From: Agrobacterium sp. RAC06
Lineage (GTDB): Bacteria > Pseudomonadota > Alphaproteobacteria > Rhizobiales > Rhizobiaceae
Assembly: GCF_001713475.1 (NCBI RefSeq)
Contig: NZ_CP016499.1
Location: forward strand, 2,480,001-2,544,000
DNA: 64,000 nt
Direction: 5' to 3'
Within the stretch, counting starts at the first letter, position 1. Every line of letters begins with the position of its first letter. Shown piece after piece: positions 1 through 8,426 of the stretch. Made by a program: the position numbers and the translations under genes. The notes beneath the pieces were generated by a model. That model was not told the origin of the DNA and searched no databases. It was given only the letters and a program-made list of their open reading frames with translations.

Positions 1-993
1 GCGGCCGACAAGCGGGTGGCGCACCACATCCGTATCCTTGAAGCGGACCACCGATACGCCCTCCACGCCCTTCAGCACCTGCAAGGCCTCGACGAGACCT
101 GACGTCACGCCGCGCGGCAGATCGACCTGGCTCGGGTCGCCGGTGATGATCATGCGGCCGTTCTCGCCGAGACGGGTGAGGAACATCTTCATCTGCATCG
201 AGGTGGTGTTCTGCGCCTCGTCGAGGATGATCGCGGCATTGGCCAGCGTCCGTCCGCGCATGAAGGCGAGCGGGGCAATTTCAATGACGCCAGCGGTGAT
301 GGCGCGCTCGACCTTGTCGCCGGGGATCATGTCGTAGAGCGCGTCATAGAGCGGGCGAAGATACGGATCGACCTTTTCCTTCATGTCGCCGGGCAGGAAG
401 CCGAGACGCTCGCCAGCTTCGACGGCCGGACGGGTCAGGACAATGCGATCGACAACGCCGCGCTCCAGCAACTGGGCCGCATGGGCAACGGCGAGATAGG
501 TCTTGCCGGTGCCGGCAGGACCAACGCCGAAGACCATTTCCGATCGTTCGAGCGCGCGCATGTAGGCGTCCTGGGTCGGGGTGCGGGCGGCAATCGTCTT
601 CTTGCGCGTGGAGATCTGCGCCATCGAGAGCTTGGCTTTGCGCTCCATCGTCGGAAGAGAAAGCTGATCGTCGGCGGCCACCGCCATGCGGATTGCCCCT
701 TCGACATCCGAAGCGTCGACCGAGACGCCGCTCTGCAGGCGGGCATAGAGGAAATCGAGTGCGCGTCGGGCCTGGTTGGTGGCCTGCAACTCACCCGTGA
801 TGGCGACAGAATTGCCACGGGCGCGGGCTTCGATCTGAAGGCGCTGCTCGAGAAGCTTCAGATGTTGGTCGAATTGACCGAAGAGCTCGCTCGCAAGCCG
901 GTTGTTCTCGAACGTCAAGATGAAGTGATTGGCGTCGGTCGCAGTTGTGCGGACATTGCGCGAGGGTGAAGAAACCACTTCTGTTGCGTTCAA
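1..993 (-). CDS. phoH: PhoH family ATPase, 3' end beyond the window
   Basis: Cytoplasmic P-loop ATPase of the PhoH/YbeZ family, linked in bacteria to ribosome and RNA maturation together with YbeY. About 331 codons are visible and the C-terminus lies outside the window. A Walker A motif (GPAGTGKT, residues about 158-165) and a Walker B region reading ILDEAQN are present. The start is a TTG at 993 with a CAGGAG ribosome-binding site 9 nt upstream (1003-1008). No ATG fits better: the reading frame runs back in-frame only to the miaB stop codon. The gene lies 39 nt downstream of miaB on the same strand, the usual rhizobial order. Family assignment is firm; the TTG start is inferred from the ribosome-binding site. 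Confidence 0.93.
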   Translation of the reverse strand, partial: MNATEVVSSPSRNVRTTATDANHFILTFENNRLASELFGQFDQHLKLLEQRLQIEARARGNSVAITGELQATNQARRALDFLYARLQSGVSVDASDVEGAIRMAVAADDQLSLPTMERKAKLSMAQISTRKKTIAARTPTQDAYMRALERSEMVFGVGPAGTGKTYLAVAHAAQLLERGVVDRIVLTRPAVEAGERLGFLPGDMKEKVDPYLRPLYDALYDMIPGDKVERAITAGVIEIAPLAFMRGRTLANAAIILDEAQNTTSMQMKMFLTRLGENGRMIITGDPSQVDLPRGVTSGLVEALQVLKGVEGVSVVRFKDTDVVRHPLVGR

Positions 994-1032
994 GCGATCA
1001 GGCTCCTGTTCGATCAGGTTCAGGCCCTCACT

Positions 1033-2427
1033 CTAACCCTCTGCCACCTCGGCAAACAAGCTGTTTGGGCCGGCTGCGGTGATTCGTACCTGTATAATGT
1101 CACCGATTTGCGATGACTTTGCATCAACATTCACAGACTGCAGCCAGGGCGAACGGCCGATGAGCTGTCCCGGCATACGGCCCGGCTTCTCCAGAAGCAG
1201 ATCGATGGTCTTGCCGATCATCGACTGCATGAAGGCTTGCTGCTGGTCGAGCAGCAACGCCTGCAGCCGTGCCAGGCGTTCCGTCTTCACATCCTCGGCC
1301 ACGTGATCGGGCAGGTCGGCGCCGGGTGTGCCGGGACGTGTCGAATACTTGAACGAATAAGCCTGCGCGTAGTTCACTTCGCGAACGAGATTCATTGTGT
1401 CCTCAAAGTCCTGATCCGTCTCGCCCGGGAAACCGACGATGAAATCGCCCGAAAGCGCGATGTCTGGACGGACAGAGCGGATGCGCTCAATCAGGGCGAC
1501 GTATTCGGAGGCCTTGTGGCGCCGGTTCATGGCCTTGAGGATCCGGTCGGAGCCGGACTGCACCGGCAGATGCAGATACGGCATCAGCATGCGCAGGTCA
1601 CGGTGCGCCTCGATCAGACGGTCATCCATGTCGCGCGGGTGGCTGGTGGTGTAGCGCAACCGGGCGAGCCCCGGGATCTCCGCAAGCTTGTAGAGGAGGT
1701 CACCGAGGCCGATCGCCCTGCCCTCTCCATCCTCGCCGTGCCAGGCGTTGACGTTCTGGCCGAGCAAAGTGAGTTCGCGCACGCCACTGTCGACCAACCG
1801 ACGGGCTTCCGCCAAAAGCTGGGAGAGCGGGCGGGAGACTTCCGAGCCACGGGTATAGGGCACCACACAGAAGGTGCAGAACTTGTCGCAGCCTTCCTGA
1901 ACGGTGAGGAATGCCGTGACCGAGCGCGGCTTGCCAACGACCTTGGTCGGGTCCGGCAGATGCTCGAACTTGTCTTCCAGCGCATATTCGGTATCGACCA
2001 CGCGCTCGCCGGCGCGGGCCTTGTGCAGCGCCTGCGGCAGACGGTGATAGGTCTGCGGGCCAATGACGACGTCAACGGCCGGCTCTCGACGGGAAATCTC
2101 CTCGCCCTCGGCCTGTGCCACACAGCCGGCGACGCCGATCATGAATTCCTTGCCTTCCGCCGCACGTACCTTCTTGTGCTCTCGCAGGCGGCCGAGCGCC
2201 GAATAGACCTTTTCGGCGGCCTTTTCGCGGATGTGACAGGTGTTGAGCAGGACGAGATCGGCCTCTTCCATGACCTCGGTCGGGGCGTAGCCATCCGCCG
2301 CCAGGGCATCGGCCATGCGGCCGCTGTCATAGACGTTCATCTGGCAGCCATAGGTCTTGATGAAGACCTTGCGCGTGTTGGCGCCCGGCGCCGGGGTATC
2401 TGAGAGGCTCGCGGTTTCCTGGGTCAT
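1033..2427 (-). CDS. miaB: tRNA-2-methylthio-N6-dimethylallyladenosine synthase
   Basis: Radical-SAM methylthiotransferase that adds the 2-methylthio group to i6A37 in tRNAs reading UNN codons. At 464 aa it has normal length. The N-terminal UPF0004 domain carries the three cluster cysteines C28, C64 and C102. The radical-SAM triad CDKFCTFC lies at residues 180-187, and a TRAM-like RNA-binding tail ends the protein. The ATG start follows an N-terminal extension of about 20 residues before the conserved [12 protein letters not shown] block. It lies between olsA (57 nt upstream) and phoH (39 nt downstream), consistent with one transcript. Confidence 0.97.
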   Translation of the reverse strand: MTQETASLSDTPAPGANTRKVFIKTYGCQMNVYDSGRMADALAADGYAPTEVMEEADLVLLNTCHIREKAAEKVYSALGRLREHKKVRAAEGKEFMIGVAGCVAQAEGEEISRREPAVDVVIGPQTYHRLPQALHKARAGERVVDTEYALEDKFEHLPDPTKVVGKPRSVTAFLTVQEGCDKFCTFCVVPYTRGSEVSRPLSQLLAEARRLVDSGVRELTLLGQNVNAWHGEDGEGRAIGLGDLLYKLAEIPGLARLRYTTSHPRDMDDRLIEAHRDLRMLMPYLHLPVQSGSDRILKAMNRRHKASEYVALIERIRSVRPDIALSGDFIVGFPGETDQDFEDTMNLVREVNYAQAYSFKYSTRPGTPGADLPDHVAEDVKTERLARLQALLLDQQQAFMQSMIGKTIDLLLEKPGRMPGQLIGRSPWLQSVNVDAKSSQIGDIIQVRITAAGPNSLFAEVAEG

Positions 2428-2484
2428 GCCGCGCTATTTAGTGGTTTTCGGTCCGCGATTAAACCGAAAAATTGTCTGTAGGGC

Positions 2485-3282
2485 TCAGCGACCGTGACGG
2501 CCGCGCAGATGGGCGAGCAGCATCGAGCGCAACTGCTCCTCAATGCGGGTGGCAAGTGTCTTGCGGCTGTCGCCCTTTTTGAACTCCACCGTCTCTCCAA
2601 AGGTGACATCGACATCGATGGCCCCTGCACGCAGGACGCCGAGCAGATGCTCCACCAGGCCGATGTCGCCTGGCCAGCCAGCGATCGGCCGGTGATAGCG
2701 GCCCATGGGCATGCCCTGAACGCGGGTATAGGCGATCGCGACCGGCTGGACATGTACCACCGCGTCGTCTTCGGGTGGCAGGGCGGCTGCGGCCGCCCCA
2801 AAGAGCGAGGACTTGATACCTAGAATACGATTGCCATCGGAGGTCGTACCTTCCGGGAAGAGCACGACGATTTCGCCATCGGCCATGCGGGCCGCGATCT
2901 CGTTGACCTGGTCACCGGTTCGGCGCTTTTCTTCCCGCACGACGAAGATAGTTTTCTGCAACCTTGCCAGGAAGCCGAAGACGGGCCAGGAAGCGACCTC
3001 GGTCTTGGCGATGAAGGTGACGTCGGCGAGGGAACCGAGGACGAGAATATCTTTCCAGGAGGCGTGATTGGCGGCGATCATCAGCGGACGGCGGGTGTCG
3101 AGCGCGCCGTGGACATGGACGCGGATGCCGAGGAACCAGAGGGCCAGACGATGCCAGTGGTGCGGCAAACGCCGGCGAAGCGGCCAGTCGAAGCGCAGTG
3201 CCAAAAGCTGGACCGGGATCAGCAGCCCAGAGACCACGAGCAGTACGATCAGATAGAGCCCGACCCTCAGCCAGTTGATCAC
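2485..3282 (-). CDS. olsA: lyso-ornithine lipid O-acyltransferase (PlsC-like)
   Basis: Membrane-bound PlsC-family acyltransferase. The acyltransferase motifs are visible: NHASWKD (H73 and D78 form the HxxxxD pair) and FPEGTTSDG at 142-150. A hydrophobic N-terminal segment spans about residues 6-30. The start is GTG at 3282 with a GAGG ribosome-binding site. In Sinorhizobium the PlsC homologue next to miaB and the Fur gene is OlsA, which converts lyso-ornithine lipid to ornithine lipid, so I prefer that call over general PlsC. An olsB gene lies about 16 kb away in this window (19445-20326). The substrate is inferred from synteny; the fold and catalytic motifs are seen directly. Confidence 0.78.
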   Translation of the reverse strand: MINWLRVGLYLIVLLVVSGLLIPVQLLALRFDWPLRRRLPHHWHRLALWFLGIRVHVHGALDTRRPLMIAANHASWKDILVLGSLADVTFIAKTEVASWPVFGFLARLQKTIFVVREEKRRTGDQVNEIAARMADGEIVVLFPEGTTSDGNRILGIKSSLFGAAAAALPPEDDAVVHVQPVAIAYTRVQGMPMGRYHRPIAGWPGDIGLVEHLLGVLRAGAIDVDVTFGETVEFKKGDSRKTLATRIEEQLRSMLLAHLRGRHGR

Positions 3283-3312
3283 GCGGGCCTCACTGGCATG
3301 GCGGGCATTGGC

Positions 3313-3741
3313 TCACTTTTCGTCTTTCGACAGCGGAATGCCATAGAGCTCAAGACGGTGACCGACGAGGCGGAAGCCGTGTTCGCGGGCGATGCGCTCC
3401 TGGAGCGCTTCGATTTCCGGAGAGTGGAATTCGACGACGGTCCCGGTCTTCAGGTCGATCAGGTGATCGTGGTGTTCTTCCGGCACAGTCTCGTAGCGCG
3501 AGCGTCCATCGCGGAAATCGTGGCGCTCGATGATGCCGGCGTCTTCGAAGAGTTTGACGGTGCGGTAGACCGTCGAGATCGAGATTTTGGCGTCGATCTT
3601 GGAGGAGCGACGATAGAGCTCCTCGACATCGGGATGATCGTCGGATTCTTCGAGGATGCGAGCGATGACGCGGCGCTGCTCGGTCATGCGCATGCCCCGC
3701 TCGGCACACAGCGCTTCCAACGATTTCAGGGCGTCATTCAT
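3313..3741 (-). CDS. fur: Fur-family regulator, probably the manganese regulator Mur
   Basis: Metal-dependent DNA-binding repressor of 142 aa. The winged-helix part (MTEQRRVIARIL through ISISTVYRTVKLFEDAG) and the His-rich metal region (HHDHLIDLKTG) are intact. The paired CxxC structural zinc site of enterobacterial Fur is absent; the only Cys lies near the N-terminus. This is typical of alphaproteobacterial Fur/Mur proteins, which in Rhizobium and Sinorhizobium respond mainly to Mn(II). The ATG at 3741 is preferred over one 36 nt upstream because it matches the usual N-terminus of the family. It lies 44 nt after rimI. Metal specificity is inferred from relatives. Confidence 0.88.
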   Translation of the reverse strand: MNDALKSLEALCAERGMRMTEQRRVIARILEESDDHPDVEELYRRSSKIDAKISISTVYRTVKLFEDAGIIERHDFRDGRSRYETVPEEHHDHLIDLKTGTVVEFHSPEIEALQERIAREHGFRLVGHRLELYGIPLSKDEK

Positions 3742-3785
3742 GGTGTCAGCATATCCGCAGAAGGTCGGTTCGTCCAACCGACCGG

Positions 3786-4283
3786 TTAGCGAAGATCACG
3801 GCGCATGACAAGCGCAGAGGACCGGCGGCCGTTTTCGTCAGTGTAATAGGCCGGACGCTCGCCCGCCTTCTCGAAGCCGAGCTTGCGGTAGAGGCCAAGG
3901 GCTGCGTGGTTGCCGTCATCGACCTCGAGGAACATGGATTCACCGCCCCTCGCCTTCGCCTCGCGCAGAGCCGCCTGCATGAGGCGCCAGCCGAGGCCGA
4001 AGCGGGCGACCTTGTCGCCGACGGCAATCGTCAGGATCTCCGCCTCGCCGGCCACTTCGCGGGAGAGGACAAAGCCGGCCAACGGCGCCTTGAAGACCAG
4101 CGTATTGGTCTGCCAGGCAGCAAAGCCGAAGCTGTTGGGCTGGAGGAGCAGGCTGAGGAACTCGCCATCGCCCCAGGCGCGGGGGAAGCGCTGGGCATGC
4201 AACTCGGCCACTGCACGGCAGTGTTCGGAGGTCATGGGCACGATTTCGAATTCGGGCTGGCGGTAGAACAGGCTGTCGCGCAT
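3786..4283 (-). CDS. rimI: ribosomal-protein-alanine N-acetyltransferase (RimI type)
   Basis: GNAT-fold acetyltransferase of 165 aa expected to acetylate the N-terminal alanine of ribosomal protein S18. The acetyl-CoA-binding stretch (RFGLGWRLMQAAL) and the family signature FLEVDDGNHAALGLYRKLGFEKAGERPAYY are split across motifs A and B, with the Tyr typical of RimI. The open frame runs further upstream, but the ATG at 4283 lies 1 nt after the tsaB stop and gives the normal RimI length. The tsaB-rimI pairing is conserved in many bacteria and supports both calls. Confidence 0.92.
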   Translation of the reverse strand: MRDSLFYRQPEFEIVPMTSEHCRAVAELHAQRFPRAWGDGEFLSLLLQPNSFGFAAWQTNTLVFKAPLAGFVLSREVAGEAEILTIAVGDKVARFGLGWRLMQAALREAKARGGESMFLEVDDGNHAALGLYRKLGFEKAGERPAYYTDENGRRSSALVMRRDLR

Positions 4284-4284
4284 G

Positions 4285-4932
4285 TCAGGCTCTCGATACG
4301 GCAAATCCCGTCTGCGGTTTCGCATCCGGTCCGCGCAGATAAAGCGGCTTCGGCTTGCCCTGAGCTTTCGCCGTTGCTGAAATGCGCGCGACGATCTCGA
4401 TCGGATAGTGATCGGGGGCGGTTTCAGCCTCGCGGTCGGCGACAAGGGCAGTAGCCGAGCCGACGAGCACTTTGCCAGGAATGGCAGCTCGGGCGAGATA
4501 GTCGTCGAGCTCCAGCAGTAGTGGGTCGCCCTGAGGCGCACCGTGTTCGAAGCTCTGGGCATATACCTGATCGCGATGGGCGTTGATCGCGGCCAGCACT
4601 GGCTTTTCCGGTTCGGATGCGGTCTGCGCCAGCACTTCGAGTGTCGAGACGCCGACGCATTCCACGCCGAGCGCGAGAGCCAGGCCACGGGCCGCGGCAA
4701 CACCGACACGGATGCCGGTGAAAGAGCCGGGTCCGACGGTCACGCCAATGCGCTCGATATCGCCGAGCGTCAGCCCGGCTTCGGCGAGCGCCTCGTCGAT
4801 CATCGCCATCAGCCGTTCGGCATGGCCACGGCCGATTGTTTCGCTAACGCGACCGAGAATGGTGCCGGCATCAGAATCAAAAACGGCGGCTGCGCAGTCC
4901 ACACCCGCCGTGTCGATCGCAAGAACGATCAT
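4285..4932 (-). CDS. tsaB: tRNA threonylcarbamoyladenosine biosynthesis protein TsaB
   Basis: Actin-like ATPase-fold partner of TsaD in the t6A37 tRNA-modification complex, 215 aa. The N-terminal MIVLAIDTA strand and the GPGSFTGIRVG loop at about residues 68-78 are diagnostic. Like other TsaB proteins it lacks the metal-binding histidines of TsaD. The ATG at 4932 follows nfu by 21 nt, and its stop is 1 nt from the rimI start, indicating tight translational coupling. Confidence 0.95.
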   Translation of the reverse strand: MIVLAIDTAGVDCAAAVFDSDAGTILGRVSETIGRGHAERLMAMIDEALAEAGLTLGDIERIGVTVGPGSFTGIRVGVAAARGLALALGVECVGVSTLEVLAQTASEPEKPVLAAINAHRDQVYAQSFEHGAPQGDPLLLELDDYLARAAIPGKVLVGSATALVADREAETAPDHYPIEIVARISATAKAQGKPKPLYLRGPDAKPQTGFAVSRA

Positions 4933-4953
4933 GTCGTCTCCAGTCCGGTCAAA

Positions 4954-5517
4954 TCAGACCGCTTCGACTTCCTGCACTTCCGGAACGAAGTGGCGCAGCA
5001 GGTTCTGCACGCCATGCTTCAGGGTTGCCGTCGAGGACGGGCAGCCAGCGCAGGAACCCTTCATGTTGAGGAAGACTTTGCCGTCCTTGAAACCGCGGAA
5101 GGTGATGTCGCCGCCATCCTGGGCGACGGCGGGGCGGACGCGGGTCTCGAGCAGTTCCTTGATGGTCGCCACGATCGTCTCGTCGCCGGCATCGAAGAAT
5201 TCCTCATCGCTGTCGTTCTGTGCTGAGGTCGAGGCCGTGCCCATGACCGGGGCACCGCTCATGAAATGCTCCATAATGGTGCCGAGGATCGCCGGCTTCA
5301 GGTGATGCCATTCGGGGCCGTCCTTGGAGACAGTGACGAAATCGTAGCCAAAGAAGACGCCGGTAACGCCCGGGATCGCGAAGATGCGTGCCGCAAGCGG
5401 AGAAGCGCTCGCGCTGGTGGCATCGCGGAACTCGGCGGTGCCGGTTTCCATGACCACCTTGCCGGGGAGGAATTTCAGGGTCGCCGGGTTCGGCGTGGCT
5501 TCGGTCTGGATGAACAT
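4954..5517 (-). CDS. nfuA: NfuA-like iron-sulfur cluster carrier/scaffold
   Basis: Fe-S cluster carrier of 187 aa with the alphaproteobacterial/mitochondrial NFU1 layout. The N-terminal Nfu_N domain (MFIQTEATPNPATLKFLPG) is followed by a C-terminal NifU-type domain with the cluster-binding CAGC motif (C156, C159) in GSCAGCPSS. It is 100 nt downstream of usp and 21 nt upstream of tsaB. It probably delivers 4Fe-4S clusters to client enzymes such as the radical-SAM protein MiaB encoded a few genes away; that partner link is an inference. Confidence 0.93.
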   Translation of the reverse strand: MFIQTEATPNPATLKFLPGKVVMETGTAEFRDATSASASPLAARIFAIPGVTGVFFGYDFVTVSKDGPEWHHLKPAILGTIMEHFMSGAPVMGTASTSAQNDSDEEFFDAGDETIVATIKELLETRVRPAVAQDGGDITFRGFKDGKVFLNMKGSCAGCPSSTATLKHGVQNLLRHFVPEVQEVEAV

Positions 5518-5617
5518 GTTGGCCTCCGGGCGGTGAGTGCACCGCTAAAGATTAGAATGTTTCAAAAATAGACCCTGCAGGCTCCATCTTCAAGACGTGA
5601 TCGGCAGGATGCTCAAA

Positions 5618-6109
5618 TTAGCAAAGCGCGTCGATTTCTTCATTGGTCAGCGTATCCGGCAGGACCGTGACCGGGATAGGGAAAGCGGCAGCCCGACCGG
5701 CGATCATCGAGACCAGAGGGCCCGGACCGTCCTTGGTCGAGCCTGCGGCCAGAACGAGGATCGCGATGTCGCGGTCTTCTTCGATCAGACTATTGATCTC
5801 GGGATAGGCGCTTCCCTCGCGGATGATCAGCTCAGGCTCGATGCCGATGGTTTCGCGTACCGTCTGGGCAGCCTTGGCCATGATGGCTTCGGCCTCTTCC
5901 CGGGCTTCTGCCCGCATGATCTCCTCGACACCCAGCCATTGCTGGAAATCACCTTCCGGGATCACATAGATCAGCACCAGTCCGCCATTGGAATTCTTGG
6001 CGCGGCGGCCGGCATAATGGACCGCACGCGAGCATTCCGGGGTGTTGTCGATCACCGCCATGAACTTGCGGCGGTGACCTTCAAGACGTGACAGACGCGT
6101 TGAAACCAT
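5618..6109 (-). CDS. universal stress protein (UspA family)
   Basis: Single Usp domain of 163 aa. It begins with a short basic leader (VSTRLSRLEGHRR), then the first beta strand KFMAVIDNTPECSRAV, and ends with the segment DIAILVLAAGSTKDGPGPLVS and a final strand FPIPVTVLP. The classical ATP-binding G-2x-G-9x-G(S/T) motif is at best partial, so nucleotide binding is uncertain. This Usp is found next to trpS and nfu in rhizobia. Its precise role is unknown. Confidence 0.85.
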   Translation of the reverse strand: MVSTRLSRLEGHRRKFMAVIDNTPECSRAVHYAGRRAKNSNGGLVLIYVIPEGDFQQWLGVEEIMRAEAREEAEAIMAKAAQTVRETIGIEPELIIREGSAYPEINSLIEEDRDIAILVLAAGSTKDGPGPLVSMIAGRAAAFPIPVTVLPDTLTNEEIDALC

Positions 6110-6182
6110 AGAGAACCCCGCCGCCGGACTGATAACATGTGACGCGGGCGGGCTCCGGGCGGACCCGCCAGCGACCGAGACC

Positions 6183-7247
6183 TTATCGCACGAAGCCGAT
6201 GATGTCGCGGACTTCGTTCATGGTCTTTTCGGCGCGGGTGCGGGCACGCTCGCCGCCGTCCCGGAGGACCGCATCAATGTGACCGGGGTCTTCCATGAGA
6301 CGACGCATCTCGGCATTGATCGGGCCCAGTGCCGCGACCGCCAAATCGATCAGTGCCGGCTTGAAGACGGAGAACTGCTGGCCGCCGAACTCCGAAAGAA
6401 CATCCGCTTTGGAGCGGTCCGCGAGCGCTGCGAAGATGCCGACGAGGTTGTCGGCCTCAGGGCGACCCTTGAGGCCATCGACTTCGCTCGGCAAGGCATC
6501 CGGGTCGGTCTTGGCCTTGCGGATCTTCTTCGAGATGGCGTCCTGGTCGTCCATCAGGTTGATGCGCGAAAGGTCTGATGGATCCGACTTCGACATCTTC
6601 TTGGTGCCGTCCTTGAGGCTCATGACACGGGGCGCCGGGCCATCGATCAACGGCTCCACCATCGGGAAGTAAGCATGTACCGGCTCTTCGCCAACCTTGA
6701 TGTCGATGCCGAGGCCCGTCGGCTTGATCTTGTCATGGAAGTCCAGGTTGAACTTCATGGCGATGTCGCGGGCGAGCTCCAGATGCTGCTTCTGGTCTTC
6801 ACCAACAGGCACATGGGTCGCGCGGTAGACGAGTATATCTGCGGCCATCAGGCTCGGATAGGCATAGAGGCCGAGCGAGGCCTGCTCGCGGTCCTTGCCC
6901 GCCTTGTCCTTGAACTGGGTCATCCGGTTCATCCAGCCGATCCGGGCGACGCAGTTGAAGATCCAGGCCAGTTCCGCGTGCTGCGGCACCTGGGACTGGT
7001 TGAAGACGATGTGCTTCTTCGGGTCGATGCCGGCGGCGAGGAAAGCCGCGGTGATCGAGCGGATCTGGGTCGCCATGTCCTCGTGGACGAGCTGGGCCGT
7101 CAGCGCATGCAGGTCGACGACGCAGTAGATGCAGTCGTTGTTTTCCTGGAGCGCGACGAACTTTCTGATGGCACCGAGGTAGTTTCCGAGATGGAGATTG
7201 CCGGTCGGCTGAACGCCGGAGAAAACCAGCGGCTTGAACTCAGTCAT
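6183..7247 (-). CDS. trpS: tryptophanyl-tRNA synthetase
   Basis: Class Ic aminoacyl-tRNA synthetase charging tRNA-Trp, 354 aa. The N-terminal [19 protein letters not shown] block contains the HIGH-like motif, and the KMSKS loop reads [10 protein letters not shown]. The open frame extends 28 codons further upstream, but the ATG at 7247 gives the standard [11 protein letters not shown] start. usp follows 73 nt downstream. Upstream, a VOC gene separates it from murJ. Confidence 0.97.
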   Translation of the reverse strand: MTEFKPLVFSGVQPTGNLHLGNYLGAIRKFVALQENNDCIYCVVDLHALTAQLVHEDMATQIRSITAAFLAAGIDPKKHIVFNQSQVPQHAELAWIFNCVARIGWMNRMTQFKDKAGKDREQASLGLYAYPSLMAADILVYRATHVPVGEDQKQHLELARDIAMKFNLDFHDKIKPTGLGIDIKVGEEPVHAYFPMVEPLIDGPAPRVMSLKDGTKKMSKSDPSDLSRINLMDDQDAISKKIRKAKTDPDALPSEVDGLKGRPEADNLVGIFAALADRSKADVLSEFGGQQFSVFKPALIDLAVAALGPINAEMRRLMEDPGHIDAVLRDGGERARTRAEKTMNEVRDIIGFVR

Positions 7248-7327
7248 AATAATCCTCAACAGGCTGGTGGAGGGCCCGATCATCTGATCGCGTCGGTCAG
7301 GGCTTATGCACGGCGAGCGGGGCGCAA

Positions 7328-7756
7328 TCAAGCGGTCACTTTGGCGGAGACCGAGGGGTCGGCTGGCGCCGGCTCGATCAGGTCCCAGAGATTGCCGTAG
7401 AGATCATGGAAGACGGCGACGGTTCCATAGACTTCTTGGCGCGGCGCCTCCTGGAAGACGACACCCGCCTTCACGAAGCGTGCCTGGTCGCGGGCGAAAT
7501 CATCCGTTTTCAGAAAGAAGCCGACGCAGCCACCGGCCTGGTTGCCGATCGCGGCACGCTGGGCATCGTTCGACGCCTCGGCGAGCAGAAGCGAGGCGCC
7601 TTCGGAACCGATTGGACGGACCACCAGCCAGCGTTTGCCGTCCGGCATTTGGGTGTCCTCCATGCACTCGAAGCCGAGGCCATCGCAATAGAAGGCCTTG
7701 GCCCGATCATAGGTGTCCACGACCAGACTGACGAGAAAGAGGCTGTTTCCGCTCAT
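7328..7756 (-). CDS. VOC (glyoxalase/bleomycin-resistance fold) protein
   Basis: A 142-aa protein with one vicinal-oxygen-chelate domain. The opening [24 protein letters not shown] and the closing [14 protein letters not shown] carry the usual metal-site Glu context. No substrate can be named; close types include lactoylglutathione-lyase-like proteins and small-molecule-binding resistance proteins. It lies 80 nt upstream of trpS on the same strand and is divergent from the M15-like gene at 8007, with 250 bp between them. It interrupts the expected murJ-trpS neighbourhood. Confidence 0.85.
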   Translation of the reverse strand: MSGNSLFLVSLVVDTYDRAKAFYCDGLGFECMEDTQMPDGKRWLVVRPIGSEGASLLLAEASNDAQRAAIGNQAGGCVGFFLKTDDFARDQARFVKAGVVFQEAPRQEVYGTVAVFHDLYGNLWDLIEPAPADPSVSAKVTA

Positions 7757-8006
7757 GAAATCGCACTTTCGGTTTGATGTGTGACGAAGACACCATCGAT
7801 GTCACGCATAGGGAAATTTCCTCCCAGAATCGAGGGGTTTAGGGAATAAATTCGCGACGTGCCAAGACCTCGATTCACGAGCTGATGCGGGCTCGAAACT
7901 CAGAAACGAGCAAAGCGCACCAAATTTGACACATTTCGGGGAATAAAAACCCGCCGCAAGCGATCTGGATCGCTCCAAAGAACAATCTCATTCCAGAAGG
8001 TCACTC
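7757..8006 (+). promoter_or_regulatory. divergent intergenic region with two GGGAATAAA boxes
   Basis: A 250-bp region between the VOC gene (minus) and the M15-like gene (plus). It contains two copies of GGGAATAAA on the plus strand (7842-7850 and 7939-7947), 97 bp apart. It also contains a perfect palindrome GGAAATTTCC at 7812-7821. The second box has CGATCT 16 nt after GGGAAT, an ECF-sigma-like spacing. Which sigma factor, if any, uses these boxes is unknown. Confidence 0.35.
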
Positions 8007-8426
8007 ATGCGCACTTTGTTTCGCGTCGCGCTCGGCTGCGTTCTTTCGCTCTGTCTCCTCTCCCCCGTCGAGGCCGTGGAGAAGAAGAAGCGACACTTTT
8101 TCATGAAGCACGATACTGCTGTCGCTTACACGCTGCAGCGGGTCAGCGTCAAAGCCAACTGCTTTCCCGACGAATTGAAGGCGATCCTGGCCCATATTGC
8201 CAAGAAGACCGGCAAGAAGCCGGTCGTAACCTCAGGACATCGCCCGCGCTCCGGCCGCTCGCAGCACAGCCACTGCTTTGCAGCGGACATTCGCGTGCCC
8301 GGCGTGCCCGAGAAGAAGATCGTGGCCGCCGCCCGCAGCGCGCCCGGCATCGGCGGCATCGGGCGCTACTGCAACGGCATCGTGCATGTCGATATCGGGC
8401 CGAAGCGGACCTGGACTTACTGCTGA
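8007..8426 (+). CDS. small secreted M15-type (YcbK-like) metallopeptidase-like protein
   Basis: A 139-aa protein with a likely signal peptide at residues 1-23 (basic start, hydrophobic core, cleavage near VEA). The mature part has the D-Ala-D-Ala metallohydrolase layout: SGHRPRSGRSQHSHCFAADIR supplies the HxxxxxxD pair, and GIVHVDIG supplies the second zinc histidine before a final Arg-Thr-Trp. Four cysteines in the mature region suggest disulfides. The start is supported by AGAAGG at 7995-8000. It probably acts on periplasmic peptidoglycan. It converges on murJ with a 10-bp overlap. Confidence 0.78.
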   Translation: MRTLFRVALGCVLSLCLLSPVEAVEKKKRHFFMKHDTAVAYTLQRVSVKANCFPDELKAILAHIAKKTGKKPVVTSGHRPRSGRSQHSHCFAADIRVPGVPEKKIVAAARSAPGIGGIGRYCNGIVHVDIGPKRTWTYC

